From Embiotoca jacksoni (Eukaryota; Chordata; Actinopteri; Embiotocidae), in NCBI GenBank assembly GCA_022577435.1, contig JAKOON010000009.1, forward strand, positions 11,222,911-11,286,910: 64,000 bases of DNA, in the 5' to 3' direction. Positions 38,579 to 50,985 of this stretch are shown piece after piece. A program made the position numbers and the translations under genes. The notes under the pieces are model-generated. The model saw nothing but the letters and a program-made list of their open reading frames with translations. It made no database searches and was not told where the DNA came from. Positions within the stretch are counted from its first letter, which is position 1; each line of letters begins with the position of its first letter.

Positions 38579-39226
38579 GTATACTAACAGTAGTATAAAG
38601 CTTTGTTAAATCGGCAGAAAATGTCATTAGGAGTTTAACATTTTATTGATCGTCCATAAAACAAGACATAGTTTAGCTCTAGTTAGTGTTATTTATCTTT
38701 TATTGGTTAGAGGAAGGGATGAAGAGCCTGCATGCTGCTCAACAGATTGCTGGTGAAGACATCTAAATGAAATTGTCCTTAAAGACTTTGTGTCAATAAA
38801 CACATTTTGAGTACTAATTTCTTCCCAGGTATCTTTTGACATGTTAAACTTTTGACTTTAGATTTTATGAATCTATTTTGAAAAATGTAGCTTTCTCAAG
38901 TCGATACTGGCTGTCGTTGTTTTTGCAAAATAAGTTGAGAAAATATTTTTGGAACCAAAATTTTCTAATCACGTTTGATGCTGTACAGACCTGACATTAA
39001 CATGCGTTCTGGGTGAGTTTTCATTTGCATACATGCATGTGAAGACACATGATAGAAGTGTCAACAGAGAGCTGTCCACTGGTCATCAGATCACAAAGAA
39101 GGCATGTTGATGCTAGGTCTGAACAGAGCCATTGATAAACCCAAGGCAAACCCGCAAAAATGTTTTATTTTTATACCCACAAGCACCTAGCAAAGCTGGG
39201 CATTTGTTATATTAAATGGTGGCTTT
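38579..39226. other. Non-coding, nothing recognised
   Basis: No gene or repeat end supported. Confidence 0.55.
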
Positions 39227-39485
39227 TTAATTTTGGAGCACAAAATCCCTCAGCTCAATTAAGTTCAGAAGCCCTTTCGGGCCTGATAATCTCCCCATTT
39301 CTTTCACATTCACAGATACAAGCTCACTAAACAGACCTGTCTGGTTGAGAAAATTTGAAAGCCCCTCTGTTACCTCAGTGGCTGCTGAGCTGCTGGCATT
39401 GATCATCAACACCCAAGTCTCCCGCTCATAAATTACAGCCATTTTGAGCAAAGAGTCATTGAAATATTACTGATTACACCTTTAA
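39227..39485 (-). mobile_element. Putative TTAAAGGTG-ended short element
   Basis: The minus strand begins TTAAAGGTGTAATCAGTAAT at 39485, then CTCAAAATGGCTGTAAT and GGAGACTTGGGTGTTGATGA. A diverged version of this order is familiar to me from other fish genomes. A 74-codon open frame lies inside but is not protein-like. The distal end is not defined. Confidence 0.35.
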
Positions 39486-39601
39486 CATCAGCTACCGGCA
39501 ATCATTAGCATCCTCACAGCATAAATCCCATTGGTACAGTATGGCATAGAATGAGCGAGGCTAAAGCAAGGATGACAAAATAATGACAGAGATGAAGGAT
39601 T

Positions 39602-39602
<1 letters not shown>

Positions 39603-39651
<49 letters not shown>
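39603..39651. repeat. (GT)n microsatellite
   Basis: About 24 pure GT units. Confidence 0.97.
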
Positions 39652-39654
<3 letters not shown>

Positions 39655-41376
39655 TTAGTCATGTTAGATACTTAGTAGCTTGTTAAGCAGGTATCTACTC
39701 ATGTGAGAACAAAAAGAGTGTGTGTGCACACATAAGCAGCTCAAAGACACTAATTCATCAGACAGTATCTTGTTGCTGTGCATTTTTTTTGATCTCCCAG
39801 ATATTCTGTTATCTTTAAAATTATGATAGTCCACTGCAGGACAAATATCTGATTAATGATTTGTGTGTGTTTGTTTGCATGTGTGTGTGTCACTATAAAT
39901 CATATCTGATTATGATGATCAGGCAGGCAGAGAAATGAACGATGAGAAAGAGGGAGGAGGGAAGACTGAAACAGAGCAGGAGAGCGAGAGAGAGACGCAG
40001 GATGGAAGGAAAACAGAGAGAGCGGTAGATGGATGGCAATACAGAGGTCATAATTCAAAGCAACAAACCTCCAGCACTCAACTGAAAAATGATGACGCTT
40101 CAGTAACATTAAGTTACTAATCACTCATGCACATGGATTGTGTGCGTGTGCGTTTGCATGCATTTGCTTTTAAAGACTTCACATACATTACGCTAATAAT
40201 AAGTCAATGCATATTTGTGTGTGTGCGTGTATGTGTGCCTGACCAAACTGTAGGCTAAAGAGGAAATGGTTTCATTCACTTTAACAATGGCTTCACTTCT
40301 GAGTGATCTTTTATCGTTTGTATGTTAAGCAGGGTTTTGTGTGTCTGTGTGTGGGTATATTTTACTGTTGTTTCCTTTGCTTAAGTCCCAAATACATTTT
40401 AATAAACATAAAGCGCTGTAACCTTCCTGCATATACAGCAATAACGCACAATGTGCAGTATAGCAGATTTGCATGTAACTGCGAAGCTCTGATAAATTAG
40501 CAAAAATAAATGTATGTATTTTTAAAAAGGTAAAGGTCTAATGTTTCCTGCTACAGTAAAAAAAAAAAAAAAAAGAGTAAAGAGGAGAATCTCACAAAAA
40601 GGGCACTTCTGTATTCTCTGATGTCCCGCTGCTGCACCACCACTACAATTTTTTATTTTTTTATTTTTTTCTAAACTGATTGAGAAGTCACCAAAAGACC
40701 AAGATAAAATTGGAAGACAGTCTCGCAAATCTGCTGTAATTGTATGACCCTCCCAACAAAGTTGCGCAAGAAATATAAACAGCAAGAACAGTTACACGGT
40801 AAACTCATTTAATGTTTTACTCAAAGTAACCTTCAGCATATGCTGCAAATGGATCTCTCCATAATCATTTGCTTGAATTTGAGTGTTAAGGATTTTAAAA
40901 TGTGGCCCCTTATCATATTCCCATTTCTGAATGCTTGGTCATAACTTTATCTTTCTGAGAGCAAAATCAGACGCTGCATATGATACGCATCATTTCAGAC
41001 TATGAATATTTTTTATATACAAAAATAGAGGAGTCAAGCCTTCAGGTCTTAGGTCTGTGTATTTTGTTTTACTGACCAAAAAGTGATGTCCTTGAGGCAA
41101 GATGCTGAAGGCCCACAGCTCCAGGGGAGCAGTTGTTAAGCCGACCCTGCGGTTTGACCTTCCTGTTGAGAAGGCAAGCAAAAAGATTAATTTATCCTTT
41201 GGGGATTAACAGAGAAAATATAAAAGAAAGTAAGCAAGGTTGCCTGCGTCCAAAACCCAAAACCCAAAGTAGCTGTAAAACCAGGTGGGAGGTGTTACCA
41301 TTAACACATGCTGAAACCTTCAGACTGGGCCTGAGTGTGCAGCATTTCACCTTCTCAGATATGTATCTTCTGACAT
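39652..41376. other. Non-coding; A run at 40558-40574
   Basis: It contains a purine-rich patch (39930-40030), a 17-base A run and scattered GT-rich bits. No gene recognised. Confidence 0.55.
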
Positions 41377-41386
41377 TGTGTGTGTG

Positions 41387-41418
<32 letters not shown>

Positions 41419-41424
41419 TGCGTG
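41377..41424. repeat. (TG)n-(CGTG)n compound repeat
   Basis: About 12 TG units followed by exactly six CGTG tetranucleotides. Confidence 0.95.
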
Positions 41425-41585
41425 TAAGCCGCATCTGAGCGTGATGACCAAATATATCTGCACCAAGGTAAATGAGTACAGTCTTCATCGCCATCTGAAA
41501 ATGACTGTGTCTGTGTGTCTGCGTGTGTGTGTTGTCTACATGTATTCAGTGTGTGTAGTTGATGACAGCTGCTGATCAGTAACCT

Positions 41586-41682
41586 GTGTGTTGATTGCAG
41601 ACTAATAGTCAGTGAGGGAGTTGCTGAGTGTGTATGTGTGTTGATTGCAAGGTGTATGCGAGTGTGTCTGCTGATTGCAGAG
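41586..41682. repeat. Imperfect short tandem, GTGTGTTGATTGCAG unit
   Basis: The 15-base motif occurs at 41586-41600, about 41636-41650 and, diverged, about 41665-41680. The spacers are partly alike. A small decayed minisatellite. Confidence 0.5.
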
Positions 41683-41689
41683 TAATGCA

Positions 41690-42351
41690 GATCAGATGAA
41701 GCAAGAAATCGGCTTTTTGGCTCCATCAATCATCTCTCGGTCTCTCCTCTCTCCTCCGACTCTCTCTTTCCTCCTTCTCCGGTTCAATCATTTCCCTTTG
41801 AGTTTCACTGTCTGTCTGTCTGTCTGTGTTTCCTTCTTTCTGTTTCTCTTACAGCCTCTCATCATCGCCCTTTATTTCTCTCACACACACTGTATTTCCT
41901 CTTTTGAATTTGCCACTGAACCATTGAATTTCACACACAACACAGTTGCGCCTCACAGTTACAGGTGACATTTTCGACTTTTCTTCATATTTTTCTCTGA
42001 GAGCAAAACATCAAGGGTATACAAACACAATTTATATTCAAAGTTAAATCAAAGACAGACTGAATTCATTAAGATGACATTTGACTGATTTCCATTTTCA
42101 GTGTCAACTGCTTTGTATGCTCAGGTCATTTTTCCCATTGAAGAGAAAGTGCCCAATCTATGTGGTGTTGTACATTTTAGGATTAAACTATTCAAATTAC
42201 AAGTATTTGACACAAGAAGAACACATCAGTGGGTTCAAAGACAGAGACTGTAGATACCGCATTATAGAAAAAAGCTATTTTTGGTTTTCTAACCTGCGTG
42301 GGCTGACTTTACCTACAGAGTTAATGCCAAAAGACAAAAAGTGAAACATTA
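41690..42351. other. Non-coding, pyrimidine-rich at left
   Basis: C/T-rich from about 41720 to 41880 with a CTGT tetranucleotide array. No recognisable gene in the rest. Confidence 0.5.
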
Positions 42352-42813
42352 TGCTGGGCACACACTAAACAAATTCAGCCCCCCAGCAAATTTCCAGTGT
42401 CGGGGCCAAATATGACCGTCGGGAACGACAAATGGGCCTTGTAATGTGACCTTAATAAAGAACAGCGAAGCACCGTACGACACCCTGAAGAAAAGTCGAG
42501 CATGTCATTTTTGTTTTTATCTGCGTGGTTTGACAAATCCTACGACGTCTTCCCCGACTTGGACCAATAGAATGATAGAGTGCACCACATGTAGTGCATT
42601 TTTTGCCACTACTGACAACTTCTTGACCCTCCTCCCCAACTACACAGGAGCTCAGGCACAAACGTGAATGATGATCCGAGTCAAACTTGTAGTGTTGCCA
42701 GCATGCCGACATAAAGACACAACAATAAGTTACGACAGTTTGTTTCCCTAATCTGACATAGTTCCCATCGTGAAAGACAAATATATTGTGTAGTCTGATC
42801 CAGGCGTTAGGCA
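42352..42813. mobile_element. MITE-like element with diverged inverted ends
   Basis: The left end reads TGCTGGGCACACACTAAACA. The reverse complement of the right end reads CGCCTGGATCAGACTACACA. After a short offset the CACACTAAACAA and CAGACTACACAA portions agree at 10 of 12 positions. The interior has GGCCAAATATGACCGTCGGG, as in a CACAC-start fish repeat I recall. There is no transposase. Likely a hAT-type or similar non-autonomous element, but no 8-bp duplication could be confirmed. Confidence 0.45.
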
Positions 42814-43825
42814 GTGGAAGAACGTTCGCGCCGTCCTGCGGTACCTAGATCTGTCAGCAGGAATCATTCGGCATTAACGGGGAGTCACAGCTGGGATTGC
42901 CTTTTTGTATTTGGTGTTAGCTAACAGAGATTCATCTGTAAGTGCACAAGTTGTTTTCTGGCTATTTTCGTTTTTAGTATTCCACATGAGTCAGTGAAGG
43001 GGTTCCTTTGTATTCATCCAGGGTCATTTAAATAGAATTAGTCATTTGCTGTGGTCTAAATCGATAGAGACACAGAGAGAGAGGTTCAGACAGAGATAGG
43101 GTGAGGTGAAATGCACTCCACACACCAGCAGGGAATCACACACACAGACAAGCATCCAAACATGATCGGGTACCACATGAAGGGGAAGCAGGAGCGCTTC
43201 TCCTTCATTGGAGATCAACAGATTGAATAATCCCATTATTTCGGTTTGATGGGATTATATGATCCAGTTTGAATAACTTTCTGATATTGAATACCTTCTG
43301 ATTCTTGTGTTGAAATAACTGTTCTCTTACTGACTGCTAAATTGATGTTATGCCCTTTAAAAAGAGAAAAGATACTGATGTTACGTGATGAAGGATTTAA
43401 ATTGAGCGCTTCAGCATTTTTGGCAGTTTGCAAAAACAAAACTTTACTACAAAAAAGATCACCATCTGAGGTGCTCCTGAAGTGACAACGTGATGCACCA
43501 GATGATTTGTAACACAGAACCACCTCAGATGTCATCATTGGAAACTTCAGCCAATCAGATCATTGTTATTTTCGCCAGTCAACCTTGAAAGCACACATAC
43601 TGCACACAGAGACACATACACACAAACAGTATGTCATATCCATTACTGTGCAAAAGTTTAATTTTAATGCTATAATTATGGTTCTTTTTTGTGCAGTCAA
43701 CAGAGTAAAACAAAATAAAATACAGTTTTCAAGGTCCATGGCAGGTGGGTTTTTTCAAGTGTTTCAGAAAAACACTTGTGTGGCTTTAGGCTGTCCTGAC
43801 TTCCTTTGTCTCTTGAACAGACTGT
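42814..43825. other. Non-coding, nothing recognised
   Basis: No repeat ends or exon-like sequence supported. Confidence 0.55.
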
Positions 43826-44265
43826 ATATAAAAATGGACGTAGTCTCTGGGTCTGAAAAGTGAAGCTAATGTGGGAGTGCCTCAAGGTGCAATATCACTG
43901 AAGGCCACCAGGGGCTGGCTCCAATATACTCCCATATCATATTTGTTTTCCCACAAATCATCATGATGTTTTTTTATGAAACTAATTCCATAAATAATGA
44001 GATATTACGCTTCAAAGAGAGGAATCTTTGGGGGCGAGTCTGGTTTGATCAGCATGCCTGGGGTGCAGTCAGCTTTCTGGTATAGGTCTTTGGGTTCCCA
44101 GTCAGATGAACCCCTTTCCTTCTCCTCAGGTCATTCAAATATGGTGACTTCCAACTCCAAAAAAAAATCAAGATGCTGATGAGTGAAATGTCAGACTTGA
44201 GGTTTCAAAAGCCCATGGTGGCCAATACATCACGGTGTGTTGCCACTTGGTGTCTTTATGAAATC
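43826..44265 (+). mobile_element. Dispersed fish repeat, fragment A
   Basis: GACTGTATATAAAAATGGAC, GTAGTCTCTGGGTCTGAA, GTGAAGCTAATGTGGGAGTG and GGCCACCAGGGGCTGGCTCC are, from memory, the diagnostic opening of a widespread unnamed percomorph repeat. Later pieces (ATTACGCTTCAAAGAGAGG, TCAAATATGGTGACTTCCA) fit its far end, with the middle missing. Other parts of the same family appear at 57040-57160. Non-coding. Confidence 0.5.
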
Positions 44266-45703
44266 TCAGATGGACTCTGTGATGTTGAGATCCTACCATC
44301 TGCTGCAGGACTCCTTGTTGTTTCTTGTCACTGAAGATGGTTCTTTATGACTCTAGCTGCGTGTTTGGACTTGTTTTTCTGTTGCATAATGAATTTGGGA
44401 CCAGACAGATGCCTCCCTAATGATGTTCGGAGATGGATAAGAATCTATAAATCATCAGTGCCTGAAACTTTTGCACAATACTGTATCCAGTCAGCTTACA
44501 CACAAATGCACACAAAGTACTCACACGAACACACAGGAGATAAGGACAGCGTAATGGAAGATAAACAAGGGCAGGAGGATTAATTAGAAACATGAATGTT
44601 TGGTATTTGTAATGATAATATGATGATATATGAGTCCTCTTGCCTGCTGGCCCTTCCAGAGAGTTCTCAGAGGTCATTCTGGAACATTCTAGAACAGTCC
44701 TTCAATGTTCTGATGGGAATCCCAGATCTGCCAGCATAGCTGTCAATTATATCCAGATTTTCGACTTTACTGGGGCCTCAATGCCACATCAATACTGCAA
44801 TACCATCCCTTCATCTATCTCTGTCCCGTCCCCTGTCCCTCCTCCCTTCGTTCCACACTGGCACAATGGCAAGAACAATGCCAGGGTGCCACCACATCAA
44901 ACACCAACGAGAGAGCGAGAGAGAGAGAGTTAGAGGGACAGATGAAGAGAGAGACTGAGAATTACAGTGCGGGTCGAAATCTGATTGTGCATCAAAGCAA
45001 AACTGAGGGGAAAAAACTTCCTCTTAAACTGATTATATATCCATGAGAAGAAAAACCACAATGTCTCCCTCTCTCTCTCTCAATGTGTTGCTGTTTCTCT
45101 GCGTCTTTGTGTCTCTCATGGTGCCAACTGTCTACACGCTACCAGTGTCTACTTTTACACATTGCTATCAAAGCCACTTCTTAAGGGATCAAATCCAGCT
45201 TTCAACACGCTTTTTCGCCAGTCTTTCTCTTTGTTCAGCAGTACTTTTGTATTTACTCTGCATATTCTGACAACATATTATAAGCCAATGACGATTCTCA
45301 GATTTTGCATTCAAGCGACCTGATTAGCTGCTTTGAAGGGTTAATTCACCCTAAACCAGACTTGACAAAATTTTCCTCTCACAGTTTATTCCACATTTGG
45401 GGACATCAACAGTGTCAGTCTTGGGGGATAAGGACATATTTTCCTCATTAGAACAGTTGGCACAGCAGTGAATCATATTTCAGTTTCATGGAAAAGCACA
45501 AACAGCCTTTTTTTATTTCATCCGCAAAGTTGATCATCTATTTATTTCCAGTGGAGCAAGACTGGATGCAATATCCCTTAGAGATTAGTTTGTGAGAGAA
45601 TTGGTGATCTTCATACATAATGTTTACAAGTTAATAATATTATAGGCTTTACTAGTATTGTATCCTATTTTTTGTAATTCAAAATCTTTGGTTAAAAGTG
45701 TCT

Positions 45704-45706
<3 letters not shown>
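44266..45706. other. Non-coding, nothing recognised
   Basis: A short GA-rich bit at 44910-44955. No gene supported. The open frame at 45043-45270 has a hydrophobic start but no recognisable family. Confidence 0.5.

Positions 45707-45743
<37 letters not shown>
45707..45743. repeat. (AT)n microsatellite
   Basis: About 18 AT units. Confidence 0.97.
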
Positions 45744-45752
<9 letters not shown>

Positions 45753-45980
45753 CAAGTATGGACAAAAGAAATGGCCTTAGACAGTAAAGGACAGTTCAGA
45801 ACAATAAATGTTGGATTAACACTAACACTTGCACTCAAGGTTTGTAATTCAATGAAGAGCGGACGTCCATTAATTAAATACAAAATGTACTTGTTATGAG
45901 GATTAATACCCACAGAAGACTTCTATATTCTTTGGGTGGGGAGGCCCTTTGTTGAGACATTTTGAGAATAATCCTAGTAA

Positions 45981-46355
45981 TGGGTGGCGAAGTGGTGTAG
46001 TGGTTAGCATTGTCGCCTCACAACAAAAAGGTTCTGGGTTCAAATCCGGTCCTGGGCCTTTCTGTGCAGAGTTTCCATGTTCTCTCTGTGCCCGTGTGGG
46101 TTCTCTCCGGGCACTCCGGCTTCCTCTCACCATCCAAAAACATGCACCCCAGGTTAATTGCTAGTTCTACAAATTGCCCTTAGGTGTGAATGAGAGTGTG
46201 AATGGTCTTTGTTTCTGTCTGTCCCTGTGATGGACTGGCAACCTGTCCAGGGTGTACCCTGCCTTCCCCCAATGTGAGCTGGGATAGGCTCTAGCCCCCC
46301 CGTGACCCTGTTCAGGATAAAGCAGGTATAGATAATGGATGGCATTATGGATGGA
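45981..46355 (+). mobile_element. tRNA-derived SINE
   Basis: The head holds Pol III promoter elements: an A-box-like TGGTGTAGTGG at 45993-46003 and a B box GGTTCAAATCC at 46038-46047, spaced as in tRNA genes. The body continues with GAGTTTCCATGTTCTC, CTCCGGGCACTCCGGCTTCC, ACCATCCAAAAACATGCA, GATGGACTGGCAACCTGTCC and GGGATAGGCTCTAGCCCCC. It ends in a simple ATGGATGG-type tail. This is a very common teleost repeat layout. The copy is near full length. Transcription would be by RNA polymerase III and spread relies on a LINE partner. The head no longer folds into a proper tRNA cloverleaf as far as I can judge. Confidence 0.75.
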
Positions 46356-46359
46356 TAAT

Positions 46360-49311
46360 GATGACATCAGGGTTATTATATAAAAAAAAATACCTCTCCT
46401 GCACCAATTCTGACCATCTGTTTAGTCCACAAACTTCTCTGAACTTCAGTCCAAAATAATCTCTGGAGGGCCCCTCTGTCTAACTCTGAAAAACACACAG
46501 CTACACATGCAGTATGCTTTCCTTGACCCACAACACCCTCACTTGCACATACACCCACAATGTGCATCAAGGATGCATCTTTGGTGGGTTGCATTATATG
46601 GATGCTGTCATCAAACCCCGCAGAAGAACTGTTCCGATGTCTCGATCCTCTGAAATTCTACCAAGGACAGAGTCCTTCATTCAGAGAATTTTCAAGGATG
46701 CTTAAAAAGTATCCTGAGCGTCCTTAAAGCACCCACAATCTTATGCATACGTACATGATCCTTTTCGATAGCACACGAAGAAGGAAGAGCACACACCTTC
46801 ACATGTACTAGACTGTTGAACTGTATGATTTCCAAATGATAAGAAGACATCTTGCCTGGCCTCTGAGAACCCAATATGGAGAGACCTGTCCTACCAAACA
46901 CAAAGATCTTTGAGAGTCAGAAACACAGCACTTCCATGCTCACACCCTGAAGCAGAGTCCTGCGTTGTGATGACTCTTGTAAATCTTGTAAATGTGTTTG
47001 TAGATTTCTGGTTAACAACCAGCTAGAGAGCAGGGAGGTCTCTTGGTGGACGACAGGTTGATAAAAGACAGTGTCTAACCACTGTCCCTGTTTTCATCTG
47101 GAATCACACATTTGAAGTAGTTCAGATGTTATTTGATTATTTAACTCAGCTGTAGCTGGCATCTCTCCCATTTGGCATTAAACGCATCAAAGAGTGCTTA
47201 TGACTGTTGCTTTATATTCTTTTAAATACTTGTCTCAGTTGTTTCTTGTCAGCCCCCTGCTGATCTAATCTGGTTTACTACAGAACACATTTAAAGACAT
47301 GATATGGGAGTAATAGCTTCAATTAAGCATTAAAAGAAACACAGACACACGTGTGTATTACAATGCTGATTGTGACCTCGTGTAACAATGCAATAATGTT
47401 ATTATTCGAAAATCTCACATTTTGGAATCACCTCCTTCCTCCTGACTTGTTTATTCTTATGTGAGGCAAACCAGTTTTAAAAATGAACAATGTGTTGTTT
47501 CTTTTATATCTATTTTAGGCCCAAAAAGTTGAATAAACCGCGTTCAAGCAGGTCAACTAAATAGTGCTGCATGGGTATTTGTTGCGCCAATGATCTCTGT
47601 ATGACAGATTTGGGGAGGCAGGAAGAAAATATGGCATTCAAAAAAAAGAGGAGGATAGCGTTCAAGAAAAACAATAAACAATAACTGGGTATATTGACAT
47701 GTGCATAAGCATGAAAAAACAGACTTTGTTCAATCCAAGGAAACAAAAGTCATACATATTTGCACGCTCACAAGCCAGAGAGGCACGGAGTTGTGCGGCC
47801 TGCATTAGTTTCACACAGACATATGGAAACACGCACACACACAAAGACATATTTTTGTCTATAAACCGCACTCATCCATCATCTTAGCTAATGTCACATG
47901 GGTAAACTGTCTGTGACGACACATGATGTTAATTTATCATTCCTCCCCAGTGTGTGTGTGCGCAGTGTACTCTATTCTTTTGTCATCCCTCTTCCATCTC
48001 TCTATCTCCCTGTGAGCTCTGTCTTTCCATTTTTATGACATTACTGTCTCACAAAACTGTGCGTGTGTGTGTGTGTGTGCTTGTTCAAGCAAGTACTACT
48101 TGTAGTGTAGTATTTGTGCATGTCTTTGTTTATTTTTCTGTGGTGTGAGCATATGTGTTCATAAATTTGTTATTATTAAATCAATTAAATAACATTACCA
48201 GTTTTTACTTTGACACTTCAAACTGTGATTGTCCATGTAACTGGGTTAAGTTTTAAATAAGCAATTCTAAAATTACAACCGTTTGATAACAAGGAAAATG
48301 GGTTGTTTGTTAACAGAAGACTTGTATTGAGGAGCCAAAGGAAAGAACAAAAAGCTGACTTGAATACAATACATAATTCATGCAAAACAAGTAAACAACA
48401 CTATCTGAATAACAACATATGCATGCTTTTCTTTTTTTTGTCTATTGCATTTGCACATCCCTGAGATCTGAAACCAACAACTCTTGAATTGTTTACCTTT
48501 ATGAAATTTAAAAGAATATCAATCTTAGTGCAATAGAACAGTTTTTTGCCTCCTCAGAGTTGTACGGTTGAAAGCATTTTGTGTTAGTCTGTCCTTTTCC
48601 TGTGCCATTTGTACTGAAGTGGCTCTTGTCTTTTACCACTTTATACCTGTCATGAATAAATGTCATTAAAATTAAATTACACGAGACAGATCTGCTTTGA
48701 TTAAATCAAGATTAATCAAATGTAATATTGTCTACTCATACACATCCATACAATGGCCTCAGTATCTCTTAATCTGCCTTGTGTTGTATAAAATGATTAA
48801 GACCTTGGTTGACAACATTTTGACACTTTAACAGGATTCTTCATTGTAATAATAATGTGAATTTCCTCACAATGAAGATACAGCATTTTGGAAATTACAC
48901 CTGTGGTTTGTAACGCCAGGATAAAAAACAGTTATATCTCAGAAATTTTTTAAGCGCCTTGTACTCTTTATCAGTTTTTTTGTTTACTCTGACTGAACCA
49001 TATTTCACAAATATAAAAAGTATGTTATTCATGTCATTCTCACCAGCCAAATATATTTAAATAGCATTTAATAAAAAAAAAAATTAAAAAAAGCTTTTCT
49101 CTCTTTGATTCTGTCAGACTTCATCTCTCGCTGTATTCGTGCCTATCTCTCTCACTCCTTGGGTAGTTCTAATTATCCCTTATTTAATTGATTTCAACAA
49201 TACACAGTGTGTAGGGAGAACATCATTGGATACCTCCAAAATAAGCGCAAACGAACAGCTGTTTTGTATAACACTCAGGCCAAGGCTGGGGCAAAGGTTA
49301 AGTATGCACAT
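46360..49311. other. Non-coding, nothing recognised
   Basis: AT-rich sequence with a GT-rich bit at 48060-48082 and short A runs at 49073-49094. No supported gene, RNA or repeat end. Confidence 0.55.
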
Positions 49312-49487
49312 ACTGTAAATCAGTTATTGCGCCAAAGCATGTAACACAACCTTCAGTCCATCAGACAATATCACGATAGTTTCACATTTTGACAATTGAA
49401 GGTTTGGGCACAAAAAAAACATGTGGCTTCATTCAGGAAAAGATCATGGTTTGGGTCAAACTAAGTAATTTTACACATGTAACAGTA

Positions 49488-49704
49488 CAGTGGGTACGGA
49501 AAGTATTCAGACCCCTTTACATGTTTTACTCTTTGTTTCATTGCAGCCATTTGCTAAAATTAAAAAAGTTCATTTTATTTCTCATTAATGTACACTAAGC
49601 ACCCCATGTTGACAGAAAAAAACAGAAATGTAGAAATTTGTGCAAATTTATTAAAAAAGAAAAACTGAAATATCACATGGTCATAAGTATTCAGACCCTT
49701 TGCT
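49488..49704 (+). repeat. Left terminal inverted repeat of the Tc1-like element
   Basis: The 217-base arm matches the right arm (50985-51201) with about seven differences by eye. Direct-repeat-like transposase sites lie near 49498-49519 and 49684-49704. Confidence 0.95.
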
Positions 49705-49863
49705 GTGACACTCATATTTAACTCACATGCTGTCCATTTCTTCTGATCCTCCTTGAGATGGTTCTACTCCTTCATTGGAGTCCAGCTGTGTTTAATTAAA
49801 CTGATTGGACTTGATTAGGAAAGGCACACACCTGTCTATATAAGACCTTACAGCTCACAGTGC

Positions 49864-50985
49864 ATGTCAGAGCAAATGAGAATCATGAGGTCGAAGGAAC
49901 TGTCCAAGGAGCTCAGAGATAGAATTGTGGCAAGGCACAGATCTGGCCAAGGTTACAAAATAATTTTTGCAGCACTCAAGGTTCCTAAGAGCACAGTGGC
50001 CTCCATAATCCTTAAATGGAAGAAGTTTGGGACGACCAGAACTCTTCCCAGACCTGGCTGTCCAGCCAAACTGAGCAATCTAAAAAAAAATTTAAAAAAA
50101 AATTAAAAAAAATTCCCCTCGGGGATTAATAAAGTATATACCTACCTACCTACCTACAATCGTGGGAGAAGAGCCTTGGTGAGAGAGGTAAAGAAGAACC
50201 CAAAGATCACTGTGGCTGAGCTCCAGAGATGCAGTAGGGAGATGGGAGAAAGTTCCACAAAGTCAACTATCACTGCAGCCCTCCACCAGTCGGGGCTTTA
50301 TGGCAGAGTGGCCCGACGGAAGCCTCTCCTCAGTGTAAGACATATGAAAGCCCGCATAGAGTTTGCCAAAAAACACATGAAGGACTCCCAGACTATGAGA
50401 AATAAGATTCTCTGGTCTGATGAGACCAAGATTGAACTTTTTGGCGTTAATTCTAAGTGGTATGTGTGGAGAAAACCAGGCACTGCTCATCACCTGCCCA
50501 ATACAATCCCAACAGTGAAACATGGTGGTGGCAGCATCATGCTATGGGGGTGTTTTTCAGCTGCAGGGACAGGACGACTGGTTGCAATTGAAGGAAAGAT
50601 GAATGCGGCCAAGTACAGAGATATCCTGGAAGAAAACCTCTTCCAGAGTGCTCTGGACCTCAGACTGGGCCGAAGGTTCACCTTCCAACAAGACAATGAC
50701 CCTAAGCACACAGCTAAAATAACAAAGGAGTGGCTTCGGAACAACTCTGTGACCATTCTTGACTGGCCCAGCCAGAGCCCTGACCTAAACCCAATTGAGC
50801 ATCTCTGGAGAGATCTGAAAATGGCTGTCCACCAACGTTCACCATCCAACCTGACGGAACTGGAGAGGATCTGCAAGGAAGAATGGCAGAGGATCCCCAA
50901 ATCCAGGTGTGAAAAGCTTGTTGCATCATTCCCAAGAAGACTCATGGCTGTACTAGCTCAAAAGGGTGCTTCTACTCAATACTGA
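49864..50985 (+). pseudogene. Tc1-like DD34E transposase, interrupted
   Basis: Cut-and-paste transposase of the Tc1/mariner superfamily, which binds the terminal repeats and inserts at TA. The first piece (49864-50080) holds the paired-like helix-turn-helix domain: SKELRDRIVARHRSGQGYK, VPKSTVASIILKWKKFG, then a GRPR-like RPGCPAKL linker. The second (from 50157, in frame to 50985) has the second DNA-binding helix region (about residues 10-40 counted from the Met at 50176), a basic ARRKPL stretch, and the catalytic triad: D in WSDETK (residue 82), D in QQDNDPKH (173) and E in NPIEHLW (208). Exactly 34 residues lie between the last two. The glycine-rich HGGGSIMLWGCFS box is intact and the protein ends GASTQY. 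The coding frame is broken only by the 76-bp insertion at 50081-50156, which introduces a stop, so this copy is inactive but was recently complete. Confidence 0.95.
50081..50156 (+). mobile_element. 76-bp retroposed LINE-type tail inside the transposase
   Basis: A/T-rich start, then TTCCCCTCGGGGATTAATAA with a CCCC-TC-GGGG hairpin, AGTATATA and a (CCTA)n tail. The host bases CAATC are duplicated on both sides (50076-50080 and 50157-50161). From memory, the GGGGATTAATAAAGTAT plus tetranucleotide tail is a frequent 3' end of fish non-LTR retroposons. Only the 3' end was copied. Insert plus duplication is 81 bp, a multiple of three, but brings an in-frame stop. Confidence 0.8.

Noticed and set aside
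45043..45270. 75-codon frame with a hydrophobic, signal-peptide-like start
   Set aside because: The hydrophobicity comes from a CT-rich stretch. No family recognised and no splice context.
50490..50945. 151-codon minus-strand open frame
   Set aside because: Antisense shadow of the Tc1-like transposase, which has full domain support on the plus strand.
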